Below, in pieces: positions 18,646 to 26,362 of a DNA stretch of 39,642 nt. Made by a program: the position numbers and the translations under genes. Positions within the stretch are counted from its first letter, which is position 1. Each line of letters opens with the position of its first letter. Source of the DNA: Nevskia sp. (GTDB lineage Bacteria; Pseudomonadota; Gammaproteobacteria; Nevskiales; Nevskiaceae); contig NZ_JAKFUM010000020.1 of assembly GCF_021732705.1 (NCBI RefSeq), forward strand, positions 1-39,642, given 5' to 3'. Below the pieces are notes generated by a model that was not told the origin of the DNA, searched no databases, and saw nothing but the letters and a program-made list of their open reading frames with translations.

Positions 18646-19098
18646 ATGAAGCTCGTCAACATCCTGATGTCAGCGGTTCTGGCACTCACGGTAACCGCCG
18701 CCAGCGCGGCTGACGGCCTCATCGTCGCCAGGAGTCCTTACAGCGCCCAAGAGACGATGGACCGCTTCGAAGGCATCGCCAAGGAACGCGGCCTGAAAAT
18801 CTTCGCGCGGATCGATCATGCGGCGGGCGCGGCAACCGTCGGCAAAACCTTGCGACCGACGGACGTACTGATCTTCGGTCATCCGAAAGGCGGCACCCCG
18901 TTCATGGAATGCGCCCAGACCATCGGCATCGACCTGCCGCTGAAGGCTCTGGTCTGGGAAGACGCCAGCGCGCAGGTCTGGCTCGGTTACAACGACCCGC
19001 TGTACCTCGCCAGACGGCACGGAGTTCCGGATTGTCCAGCGGCTGTCGCGATCGGGAAGGTGCTGGCTGGGGTTTCGGAGGCTGCGTTGGCGAAGTAG
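18646..19098 (+). CDS. Secreted DUF302 family protein
   Basis: A 150-residue protein with a signal peptide (NILMSAVLALTVTAASAADG). The mature part matches DUF302: SAQETMDRFEGIAKERGLKI, ARIDHAAGA, RPTDVLIFGHPKGGTPFM, LPLKALVWEDASAQVWLGY. DUF302 proteins have a small alpha/beta fold and no agreed function. ATG 18646 has a GGAG ribosome binding site 5 bases upstream. It stands alone at the edge of the AT-rich island; a GC-rich hairpin downstream may terminate it. Confidence 0.88.
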   Translation: MKLVNILMSAVLALTVTAASAADGLIVARSPYSAQETMDRFEGIAKERGLKIFARIDHAAGAATVGKTLRPTDVLIFGHPKGGTPFMECAQTIGIDLPLKALVWEDASAQVWLGYNDPLYLARRHGVPDCPAAVAIGKVLAGVSEAALAK

Positions 19099-19115
19099 GT
19101 CGAGGCTTTGACGCG

Positions 19116-19130
19116 CGGTTCGGCGAACCG
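19116..19130 (+). terminator. Weak hairpin downstream of the DUF302 gene
   Basis: CGGTTC/GAACCG with a 3-base loop, flanked by CGCG arms, 17 bases after the stop codon. Only a short CTTT follows, so termination is uncertain. Confidence 0.3.
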
Positions 19131-19347
19131 AAGCGCGCTTTGCCATTAGTTGGTGTCATTCCGACGATGGTTGCGATCTACGCCTGCTGAGTATGCTGCA
19201 GCAGACCATGTATGCCGCTTTTCGTCGGTATTAGGGCTGCATGCGGCTAGCTCGCGTCAGTGCTGCTTTCGCAAACTTTTGGCGTTATTTGATTCCCCGG
19301 CCCGAAAAGAGCCTGAGCAAATCCAGTTCTCCCGCTAAAAGGATCAC

Positions 19348-19455
19348 ATGAACTCGCAAGACCGCCAGCCCCGATCTTGGCGTGAACTTTGCCTTTTATC
19401 GGTTGCCCGGCAGCTTTTACATAGAATTGTCACTTACACAGTTGACACGCACTGA
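19348..19455 (+). CDS. Possible small ORF or leader of the AT-rich cassette
   Basis: ATG 19348 has the best ribosome binding site in this area (AAAAGGATCAC before ATG). It opens a 35-codon frame ending at TGA 19453-19455 and overlaps the next ORF in another frame. The peptide includes SWRELCLLSVARQLLHRIV and matches nothing I know. It may be a leader peptide, or the true N-terminus of the next gene split by a +1 frame change. Confidence 0.35.
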   Translation: MNSQDRQPRSWRELCLLSVARQLLHRIVTYTVDTH

Positions 19456-19945
19456 TAAGAGCATTAAAAAAACCTTTAAAGTGTTTCAGGCAACTTTAAA
19501 GGTGCAGTCATCCATCGTTCGAGCGCAGACCGGGTGCGAAGAATCCTTGTTCAAGGATTGGGTTCGTCGCGGAATCGTACAGCCAGCGTGTAAGAAGTCT
19601 GGCTCAGGTAATCATGCGGAATATGACGAAGCATCTTTAGTTTGCACTGCTGTAGCACTACAACTTAATTCTTTTCACGTCAAACTGTTTAAGTACGTAT
19701 TAGCGTTTCACGAGCTTCATAGCTGGCTTCGCTCAAATACTGTTCTTCGGTGGACAGAAGTTACTCTTTTAGTTCAGCCAAATAGAGTTATCTTCTTCGA
19801 TAGACCGCTCAGTATAGTAACCACCGAATCTGGGTTTCATCTCGACTTAAACAAAATTGTACAGGCGTTGTTGCCTCAATCGCCACAACACCAAATTGCA
19901 ATTGCATTCTCGACAGCACCCAGTAAAAGCACGTGCATGACTTAG
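19382..19945 (+). CDS. Putative MerR-like HTH protein in AT-rich island
   Basis: Up to 187 residues, no ATG start: the frame opens at GTG 19382, with other candidates TTG 19442, GTG 19481 and GTG 19502, none with a good ribosome binding site. The core from about residue 42 reads VQSSIVRAQTGC, SLFKDWVRRGIVQP and NHAEYDEASLVCTAVALQLN. This is the shape of a MerR-type winged helix (helix-turn-helix, 'WxxRGxxxP', 'Y/D' wing, then a hydrophobic helix). The C-terminal half is unrecognised. It is probably a DNA-binding regulator for the cassette. Base composition is clearly lower in GC than in genes on both sides, suggesting transfer. Confidence 0.5.
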   Translation: MNFAFYRLPGSFYIELSLTQLTRTDKSIKKTFKVFQATLKVQSSIVRAQTGCEESLFKDWVRRGIVQPACKKSGSGNHAEYDEASLVCTAVALQLNSFHVKLFKYVLAFHELHSWLRSNTVLRWTEVTLLVQPNRVIFFDRPLSIVTTESGFHLDLNKIVQALLPQSPQHQIAIAFSTAPSKSTCMT

Positions 19946-19987
19946 TATCTACTGCGATTAAATGCTGATGCGCGGCACGAGGTAGCA

Positions 19988-20353
19988 ATGCCAAATCATT
20001 TGAAATCGATCTTGAGCGCCGAGGCATTACTGCTGTTGATAACAGCGGCATTACTTCCGGCACTAGAACATGGCTTTTGGAAATTCGCTGCACCTATTGT
20101 CAATCTTACACTCGTTGCTGCCTGCTATGCTTTTTATCGAAGGGTCAAGTATTCTGACGACATCTTAAAAGGGTATTGCCTAGCCGGTTCAATTGCAGGC
20201 TCAGTTTATTTTTTGAACTCTGGTGCACCATCGATATCTCAAGTTCCTGTGCAGACCTTTTTACTTGCGATTGAGACACTCCTGCTAATTGTTTTATTCG
20301 TATTCTTAAATACATCACAGTCAAAAGCTTGGTTTTCAAGTAAAGCTACTTAA
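19988..20353 (+). CDS. Four-helix membrane protein, unknown
   Basis: A 121-residue protein with a clear start (GAGG, 5 bases before ATG 19988). Four hydrophobic stretches are visible: about 9-27 (AEALLLLITAALLPALEHG), 31-51, 64-80 (CLAGSIAGSVYFLNSG) and 88-108 (FLLAIETLLLIVLFVFLN). Charged RRVKYSDDILK lies between helices 2 and 3. No enzyme motif is seen. It follows the HTH gene by 42 bases and precedes the LysM-like gene by 51 bases, on the same strand with the same AT-rich codon use, so the three are probably one unit. A small integral membrane partner or pore is possible but unsupported. Confidence 0.7.
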   Translation: MPNHLKSILSAEALLLLITAALLPALEHGFWKFAAPIVNLTLVAACYAFYRRVKYSDDILKGYCLAGSIAGSVYFLNSGAPSISQVPVQTFLLAIETLLLIVLFVFLNTSQSKAWFSSKAT

Positions 20354-20404
20354 ATTATATCCTATATCTTCAAAAACAAATAAATAACATAATTGGGAGG
20401 GGTT

Positions 20405-20992
20405 GTGGGAAACTTGGTTTCCGTTGGGACGATCGGGATCGTCGTTAACACTCCAAAATTGCGTCCGCCGTTGAGCGAAAGCGAAAGACGAGAACATGTT
20501 TCCGCGGTTTTGAGCTTGTTGCAGGAGAGAGTAAGGCGCAAGAATTATCCGTTCGAAGTGATATTTGGAGTGTTAAGCACAAGTGACGGATGCATCAAGG
20601 CACGCATAGTGGTCTACGTCACTGCATTTATATTTGGTACCGTCGAATTTGTTTCAAAATACAAAGACCTTAGGGAATCAGTACCGCTGCTGTTCGGCGA
20701 TGCGAAAGAGCTTGTCTACGATTGCATCATCCGCGGCGCATCTCATGATTGTCCCGTTTGGCTACAGTCTGAAGATCTCTCGCCAGATATCCACGTTGTT
20801 GAGACGGGTGAAACTCTAGAAAGTGTCGCGCAGCGATGGAAAAAGCCTTATCTGACTCATGGTCAGATGATGGAAGCGATTTTCGAACACAACAAGTCTG
20901 CTTTTATCAACGGAGATAAAAACAAATTAATGGCTGGTGCAGTGCTTGCACACCCACCGAAAGCCGTCTTTAAAGGGGTGAAAGCAAAGTAA
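20405..20992 (+). CDS. Unknown protein with C-terminal FimV/LysM-like domain
   Basis: GTG 20405 is preferred because GGGAGG (20395-20400) lies just before it; the frame itself opens at TTG 20393. The 195-residue protein has an unrecognised N-terminal region with a hydrophobic stretch (~63-85, ARIVVYVTAFIFGTVEF). The C-terminal ~70 residues resemble the LysM-type module at the start of FimV: HVVETGETLESVAQRW, then LTHGQMMEAIFEHN, then NKLMAGAVLAHP. LysM modules bind peptidoglycan, so this end may face the cell wall. There is no clear signal peptide. Its low-GC composition matches the two upstream genes. The function is unknown; a cell-envelope role is inference from the domain and the membrane neighbour. 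Confidence 0.6.
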   Translation: MGNLVSVGTIGIVVNTPKLRPPLSESERREHVSAVLSLLQERVRRKNYPFEVIFGVLSTSDGCIKARIVVYVTAFIFGTVEFVSKYKDLRESVPLLFGDAKELVYDCIIRGASHDCPVWLQSEDLSPDIHVVETGETLESVAQRWKKPYLTHGQMMEAIFEHNKSAFINGDKNKLMAGAVLAHPPKAVFKGVKAK

Positions 20993-21140
20993 GAGTATCT
21001 TGACGTTTAGCAAGCTTCTAACATAAGACAAAAATCTAAAATTTTAAACGCAGCGCTTAGTTGGCTGTGCTCAACCTATGAGATTATTACTCCGGAAAGA
21101 CTACAGAAAAATTCAGATGGGTATTCAAGGTGACACAGTA

Positions 21141-21334
21141 CTAATTTTTCGAAACCAAGTTCTTCGAAATCAAGAACCTCGGCAGATTCATCAGCGATCC
21201 CTGCAGAATTGCTAGTCCGCCGAAGTGCCGCGAGTCGTGCGCAGTCAGCGTCGCTTGTCTGACAAGCACGATGCAAGCGATCTGCGTGTCCCGAGAAATC
21301 GACAGGACAGCACGTTGGCACCGAAAACGATCAC
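21141..21334 (-). pseudogene. Remnant of a FitB/VapC-type PIN toxin
   Basis: GTG 21334 overlaps the antitoxin stop in the usual toxin arrangement and begins VIVFGANVLS, a decayed form of the PIN start (M/V-I-V-L-D-T-N-V-L-S) in which the first catalytic Asp has become Gly. This frame stops after about 30 codons. A different frame of the same stretch carries the family's C-terminal end: RDTQIACIVLVRQATLTAHD then SRHFGGLAI. About two thirds of a normal ~140-residue PIN protein is missing, so the gene has an internal deletion plus a frame change and cannot make an active toxin. Confidence 0.7.
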
Positions 21335-21579
21335 GGCTCGAACTCAACCGGAACCGCCGGCCCGCCACGCACTTCGGGAAATGTCTCATAGAGACCATCG
21401 CGGCCGAACATCGACGAAATGCCGGTGCCCAGCCCGGCCTTGGCTGACGTCTCATAACGCACCGCATCGCGAAGGATGCTGCGGACTTCTTCTTCGAAAC
21501 TGACGCCGTGACTACGTGCACAAGCCTCCAAACGAAGCTTGACGCTGTCTTCGAGATTACGAACGGTGATCCGGGCCAT
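21331..21579 (-). CDS. FitA-like ribbon-helix-helix antitoxin
   Basis: An 82-residue protein starting MARITVRNLEDSVKLRLEA, the ribbon-helix-helix DNA-binding fold of FitA-type antitoxins. HGVSFEEEVRSILRDAV follows, and the acidic/hydrophobic tail (PEVRGGPAVPVEFEP) would normally bind the PIN toxin. ATG 21579 has GGAG about 7 bases upstream. It lies right after the HMG-CoA reductase gene (21 bases). Its toxin partner is a broken remnant, so this is an orphan antitoxin that may still bind DNA or neutralise a toxin elsewhere. Confidence 0.8.
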   Translation of the reverse strand: MARITVRNLEDSVKLRLEACARSHGVSFEEEVRSILRDAVRYETSAKAGLGTGISSMFGRDGLYETFPEVRGGPAVPVEFEP

Positions 21580-21600
21580 CGTGTACTCCGGGCTTTGCAC

Positions 21601-22812
21601 TCAAGGCCGATTCCTTCCCAACTGATCATGCGAAGAAACCCAATCCCCCGCGAGGATTGCCGAGCTGAGTGAGGTCTCCCCCGCCAGCACGACACCCGCA
21701 CAAATCTCCGCAAACTTCAGCGCGCCGCCCTTGCCATAACAGCCGAGCATCTCTAGACACTCGCGCTGCGTCGGCAGACCCGTACCGCCGCCATACGTGG
21801 CGCAGATCAGCGAGGTCAGCGTGATCGACCAGTAGTAGTCGCCGTTGTCGAGCAACTGGCAGTACGTCGTCGCGGCATGCGATTCGGCGACGTTGGCGAC
21901 GTCCTGCCCGCAGGCGATGAACAGGGCGGTGATGCCGTTGGCCGCGTGGGCGGCGTTGTTCGACGAGCCGGCGATGAAGGCACCCGCCTGGCTGATCTGG
22001 CGGGCGTGGAACAGCTGCTTGCCGGTGACGCCCATCAGCGGTTGCAGGATCGAATCCTTCAGCGTGATTTCGGCCACCACCCGCTTGCCACGCGTGGTCA
22101 GCGTGTTGATCTGAGAGTGCTTCTTGTCGGTGTCGATGTTGCCGGACAGCACGAAATTCGGGTGATCCGGATGATTCGCCTGGATCCACTGGCAGGCGGC
22201 GAGCGTCGCCTTGCCGACCATGTTCTGGCCGGCCGCGTCACCGGTGGCGTAGTTGAAGCGCAGATAGCGCAGGTTGCCGACGGCGTACTGGCCGATGTGC
22301 TTCAGCTGGCCGACGCGGGTGGTGGCCTGTGCCGCGCTGCGGATGCTGTCCAGATTCACCGTCACCCAGTCGCCGAAGCGGCGGGCGGCGAGGGCATCGT
22401 CGAACATGAAGACCGGCGAGCGCTGCATGTGGTCCTCGACCACGGTGCAGGTCACGCCGCCGTGTTCGCTGAGCAGGCGCATGCCGCGGTTGTAGCTCGC
22501 CACCAGCGTGCCTTCGGTGGTGGCCATCGGAATGTAGAAGTCGCCCCGGGCGTGTTCGCCGTTGATCCGCAACGGGCCGGCGAGGCCGATCGGCACCTGG
22601 GCCACACCCATGAAGTTCTCGATGTTGCCGGGCAGCACGCCGGGATCGAACGAGTACTGGCCGACGTGTTCGAGTACCACGCCGGTCTGTTCCTGCACGA
22701 ACGCGCGACGGCGGCTGGCGATGTCGGCGGAATAGTCGTTGGTCTTGTCGCGCGGCACCTTGGCGGCGCGGGCGGCAGCGGTCGTGGATGGGTCTTTTTC
22801 GGGGTTCGACAT
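21601..22812 (-). CDS. Hydroxymethylglutaryl-CoA reductase, class I-like
   Basis: The 403-residue enzyme interconverts HMG-CoA and mevalonate using NAD(P)H. Family motifs in order: ENFMGVAQVPIGLAGPL, PMATTEGTLVAS (catalytic Glu), GDAAGQNMVGKAT, NIDTDKKHSQIN (catalytic Lys), FIACGQDVANV (catalytic Asp), and SSHDQLGRN near the end (catalytic His). The DKK and GQD forms are closer to the class I (eukaryote/archaea-type) reductases than to the class II degradative enzyme. ATG 22812 has GAGGAGAA upstream. No other mevalonate gene is nearby; most gammaproteobacteria make isoprenoids by the MEP route, so its role here is unclear: transferred biosynthetic gene, or part of HMG-CoA/leucine-type catabolism. 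Confidence 0.92.
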   Translation of the reverse strand: MSNPEKDPSTTAAARAAKVPRDKTNDYSADIASRRRAFVQEQTGVVLEHVGQYSFDPGVLPGNIENFMGVAQVPIGLAGPLRINGEHARGDFYIPMATTEGTLVASYNRGMRLLSEHGGVTCTVVEDHMQRSPVFMFDDALAARRFGDWVTVNLDSIRSAAQATTRVGQLKHIGQYAVGNLRYLRFNYATGDAAGQNMVGKATLAACQWIQANHPDHPNFVLSGNIDTDKKHSQINTLTTRGKRVVAEITLKDSILQPLMGVTGKQLFHARQISQAGAFIAGSSNNAAHAANGITALFIACGQDVANVAESHAATTYCQLLDNGDYYWSITLTSLICATYGGGTGLPTQRECLEMLGCYGKGGALKFAEICAGVVLAGETSLSSAILAGDWVSSHDQLGRNRP

Positions 22813-22882
22813 CGGGTTCTCCTCGTCTTTATGTTTTGGTGTCTGTCGATGCTGCCACGCAAGCCGTCTGAATTCCGCAGGC

Positions 22883-25321
22883 TCAGCGGGCGGCGGCCTT
22901 TTCCAGCGACGCGGCCATCTTCAGCACGCGGTCTTTCCAGTCTTCGGTCGACAGGCGCGAGCCGATGCGCTCCGCCCACAGCGGGAACGCCAGCGGCGTG
23001 AAGCGCGGGGTGTCGACGATGGTGACGGTCTGGCCGGCGATGGTCTGAACGGCTTCGCGCAGCCGGCGGTAGTCGAGCTGCTGTTCAAGCACTTCGGCCA
23101 GCGCCTGCCGGGTCAGCAGGTTGTCGCGGTCGTACTTGCTGAGCACGTCGAACAGCAGGCCGGACGAGACCTGCACCTGCTTCACGGTCTTGCCGTTGCC
23201 GGGATAGCCCTCGAACACGAGGCCGGCGACCCGGGCGATCTCGCGGAAGCGGCGCTTGGCCATTTCGGCAGCGTTGAGGCTGGCCGGCAGGTCGATGTCG
23301 AGATCGAACGGTGACAGGAGCGCCTGAAGTGCTGCGCCATCAAGCGGCGGCAGCGATTCCGCCAGGAGTTCGAAGCCGTAGTCGTTCGGGGTCAGCGTGG
23401 CGGTGATCTTGGCCTGCTTCGACAGCCGCCACGCGAGCAGCGCGGCGAGGCCTTCGTGCACATGGCGACCGGCGAATGGGTAGACGAACAGATGCTCGCC
23501 TTCGCGCGAGGTGGCGCGTTCCGCCAGCAGCACGCCGGGGCGCGGCAGTTGCGACCACTGGCGCTGGATCGCCAGCAGCGGCGCGAGAGCGGCGAGTTCC
23601 GGCGAGGCGTTCTGTTCCGGCTGCGCCAGCAGTTCGACCAGACTGGCGGCCAGTGTGGATGACAGCGGCATCTTGCCGCCGTTCCAGCGCGGAATGGTCT
23701 GGCTGGTGCCGCCCGGCTTGACGTACGCGGCCATGTCCTTGACCCGCACCAGGGTCAGCTTGCGGCCGGCGAACAGGAAGCTTTCGCCGGGCTTGAGTCT
23801 TGCGATGAAGCTTTCCTCGACCGAGCCGACACCGGCGCCGCTCAGGTACTTCACCCGCATCATCGAATCGGAGGTGATGGTGCCGACGCTCATCCGGTGG
23901 CGGCGGGCGACGGTGGCATCGTCGACGATCAGCACGCCGTCGTCGCGGGCGATCACCTTGCGGAACTGCGGGTAGGCGTGCAGCGCGCCTCCGCGCATGA
24001 CGAAATCGAGCACCCACTGCCATTCCGCATCCGGCAGCGCGGCGTAGGCATGCGTGGTGACGACTTCGGCGCGGATGGCGTCGGCGGTCATCGTGCCGGT
24101 CAGCGCGAGGGTCACGACGTGCTGGGCCAGCACGTCGAGACAGTTCACCAGCGGCCGGCGTGGCTCGATCCGGCGCTGTTCGACGGCGCGGCGGGCGGCG
24201 GCGAACTCGGCCAGTTCCAGCGCATGGGTCGGCACGCAGACGATGCGGCTCGGCACGCCGGGCTGGTGGCCGGAGCGGCCGGCGCGCTGCAGCAGCCGGG
24301 CGATGCCTTTCGGCCCGCCGATCTGCACGACCTGCTCGACCGGCGAGAAATCGACCCCGAGATCGAGCGAACTGGTCGCGACGACCACCCGCAGCGAGCC
24401 GTCCTTCAGCCCCTGTTCGACGGCCGCGCGGGTGTCGGCCTCGATCGAGCCGTGATGCAGCGCCGAGGCGTGTTCCGGGCGAATCATCTGGATCGCCTCG
24501 AACCAGCGCTCGGCCTGCGCCCGGGTGTTGGTGAAGACCAAGGTCGAGCCGGCGCGGTCCAGCACCTCGGCGACCTTCGGCAGCAGCGGCAGGCCCATGT
24601 GGCCGCCCCACGGGAAGCGGTCGACGGCGTCCGGGACCAGGGTTTCGATCTCGATGGTCTTCGGCAGATCGGCACCCAGCGACACGCCGTCGGCCGCCGC
24701 CGGGCCGAGCAGCGCCCGCTGCGCCTCATCCAGATTGCCGAGCGTGGCCGACAGGCCCCAGACCCGCAGGCCCGGCGCCAATGCGCGCAGCCGCGCGATC
24801 ACCAGTTCGGTCTGCACGCCGCGCTTGGTCGCGAGCAGTTCGTGCCATTCGTCGACGATCACGGCCCGGATGCCGCGCCACTGCGGGATCAGGTCGGCAT
24901 AGCTCAGCAGCAGCGAGGCCGATTCCGGTGTGGTGACCAGCGCCTGCGGCAGGCGCTTGCGCTGCTTCGCCCGCGCGCCGGCGGAGGTGTCGCCCGTCCG
25001 GCATTCGACTTTCCATGGCACGCCGAGGGCATCGCAGGCTGCCTGCAGGTTGGCGGCGGTGTCGTTGGCCAACGCGCGCATCGGGGTGATCCACAGCACG
25101 CGGATCGGCTCCGGCGTATCCGCGGCGGCGGGCTCGCCGAAGCCGGCTTCGGCTTCCAGCAGCGCGCCGAGCCAGGCGGCGAGCGTCTTGCCGGTGCCGG
25201 TCGGCGCGTGGATCAATCCGGATCGGCCGCGGCCGTAGGCGTCCCACGCGGCGCGCTGGAAATCGAAGACGGTCCAGCCGCGCTGGCCGTACCAGCGCTC
25301 GATGGCTTCGAGCCGGCTCAC
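22883..25321 (-). CDS. Lhr-type DEXH box helicase (ligase-associated family)
   Basis: The 812-residue protein has helicase motifs in order: APTGTGKT (Walker A), ITPMRALAND, TTPESASLLLS, VDEWHE (DExH), GLSATLGN, VFTNTRAQAERWF, VVATSSLDLGVDF, and LQRAGRSGH. A long C-terminal half follows, as in the 'ligase-associated DNA damage response DEXH box helicase' group of Lhr-core proteins. Such helicases unwind 3'-tailed DNA or DNA:RNA hybrids, and their genes usually neighbour an ATP-dependent DNA ligase and an MBL-fold exonuclease. Neither is present in this window. It starts with GTG 25321, whose GTGA overlaps the stop of the LysR gene, so the two are translationally coupled. Confidence 0.9.
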   Translation of the reverse strand: MSRLEAIERWYGQRGWTVFDFQRAAWDAYGRGRSGLIHAPTGTGKTLAAWLGALLEAEAGFGEPAAADTPEPIRVLWITPMRALANDTAANLQAACDALGVPWKVECRTGDTSAGARAKQRKRLPQALVTTPESASLLLSYADLIPQWRGIRAVIVDEWHELLATKRGVQTELVIARLRALAPGLRVWGLSATLGNLDEAQRALLGPAAADGVSLGADLPKTIEIETLVPDAVDRFPWGGHMGLPLLPKVAEVLDRAGSTLVFTNTRAQAERWFEAIQMIRPEHASALHHGSIEADTRAAVEQGLKDGSLRVVVATSSLDLGVDFSPVEQVVQIGGPKGIARLLQRAGRSGHQPGVPSRIVCVPTHALELAEFAAARRAVEQRRIEPRRPLVNCLDVLAQHVVTLALTGTMTADAIRAEVVTTHAYAALPDAEWQWVLDFVMRGGALHAYPQFRKVIARDDGVLIVDDATVARRHRMSVGTITSDSMMRVKYLSGAGVGSVEESFIARLKPGESFLFAGRKLTLVRVKDMAAYVKPGGTSQTIPRWNGGKMPLSSTLAASLVELLAQPEQNASPELAALAPLLAIQRQWSQLPRPGVLLAERATSREGEHLFVYPFAGRHVHEGLAALLAWRLSKQAKITATLTPNDYGFELLAESLPPLDGAALQALLSPFDLDIDLPASLNAAEMAKRRFREIARVAGLVFEGYPGNGKTVKQVQVSSGLLFDVLSKYDRDNLLTRQALAEVLEQQLDYRRLREAVQTIAGQTVTIVDTPRFTPLAFPLWAERIGSRLSTEDWKDRVLKMAASLEKAAAR

Positions 25322-26214
25322 GATTCGACCTGTTCCTTCAGCCAGTCCCGCACGGCGAGGATCGCGTCGAGCTTCGGGTGGTTGGCGCGCCAGACGAACC
25401 AGTAGTGGTGCGGGTCGGGCACGGCGATGTCGAACAGGCGGACGAGGCGGCCATCGCGCAGCTCGCGGCCGACCAGCGAGCGCCGCGCCAACGCGATGCC
25501 GAGGCCGGCTTCGGCGGCGTCGAGCATGATCGAGGCATCGTTGAACGCGGTGCCGCCGGGCGGATCAGTCAGCGCGAGGCCCGCAGCATCGAACCACGGT
25601 TCCCACGGCATCCATGGATTGCGCAGCAGGCGATGCCGGGCCAGATCCTCCGGCCGCTGCGGCAGCGCGCCGCCCTGATAGCGCGGACTGGCGACCGGGA
25701 AACGCTCGTCGCCCATCAGCAGTTCCTGCTGCACGTCGGTCCAGCCGCCGGGGCCGAAGCGGATGGCGCAGTCGGCCGCGCCGTGGGCGAGATCGACGAT
25801 CGCGAGATTGGCGTCGATCAGCAGATCGACCTGCGGGCAGTCGGCCTCGAACGCGGCGAGGCGCGGCACCAGCCAGCGCGCGGCGAGCGACGGCAGCACG
25901 CTGAGCGTGATCGCGGTGCGGCCCTCGCGGCGCGCCGGGCCGAACGTGCGTTCGAGCAGCTTCAGCGCCTGCCGTACCTTCAGCACCATCAGCCGGCCGG
26001 CCTCGGTCGGCACCATGCGGCTGCCGTCGCGCCGGAACAGGCGCTCGCCGCTGCGGGCTTCGAGCGCGGCGATGTGGTGGCTGATCGCGCTCGGCGTCAG
26101 CGCCAGTTCCTCGGCAGCGCGGGTGTAGTTCTGGTGCCGGGCGGCGGCCTCGAATGCCTGCAGCGCCTGCAGCGGCGGGATGCGGGGCGGCACGGTGTCG
26201 TGAATTTCGCTCAT
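25318..26214 (-). CDS. LysR family transcriptional regulator (GcvA-like)
   Basis: A 298-residue protein with the N-terminal winged helix IPPLQALQAFEAAARHQNYT then RAAEELALTPSAISHHIAAL (about residues 11-50), followed by the substrate-binding domain (AITLSVLPSLAARWLVPRL; AADCAIRFGPGGW). The pattern matches the GcvA/AmpR-like group. ATG 26214 is chosen at the start of the conserved region. It is divergent from the rarD-like transporter (148 bases between starts) and overlaps the helicase gene downstream by 4 bases. The target is not evident; the divergent transporter is the usual candidate. Confidence 0.9.
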   Translation of the reverse strand: MSEIHDTVPPRIPPLQALQAFEAAARHQNYTRAAEELALTPSAISHHIAALEARSGERLFRRDGSRMVPTEAGRLMVLKVRQALKLLERTFGPARREGRTAITLSVLPSLAARWLVPRLAAFEADCPQVDLLIDANLAIVDLAHGAADCAIRFGPGGWTDVQQELLMGDERFPVASPRYQGGALPQRPEDLARHRLLRNPWMPWEPWFDAAGLALTDPPGGTAFNDASIMLDAAEAGLGIALARRSLVGRELRDGRLVRLFDIAVPDPHHYWFVWRANHPKLDAILAVRDWLKEQVES

Positions 26215-26362
26215 CGTGACTCTCAACGCGTTTCGCTTGCGGGCCGTCATTCGCGCGCGCAGGATGCGCCGCTTCCTGAATCAGGCGAGTTTCGGGCTTC
26301 GGCCGGTGCCGAATCTCCACTCGCCGGAGCGACGGCCCCACAGCTCCGTCGAGAATGACACG

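Noticed and set aside
19464-19470. A7 run as a programmed frameshift site for the island HTH gene
   Set aside because: The upstream small ORF already ends at 19455, before the run, so slippage there cannot join the frames.
21040-21080. Integron attC-like site at the right end of the AT-rich island
   Set aside because: TTAGTTGGCT is only loosely similar to the core site and no paired arm was found.
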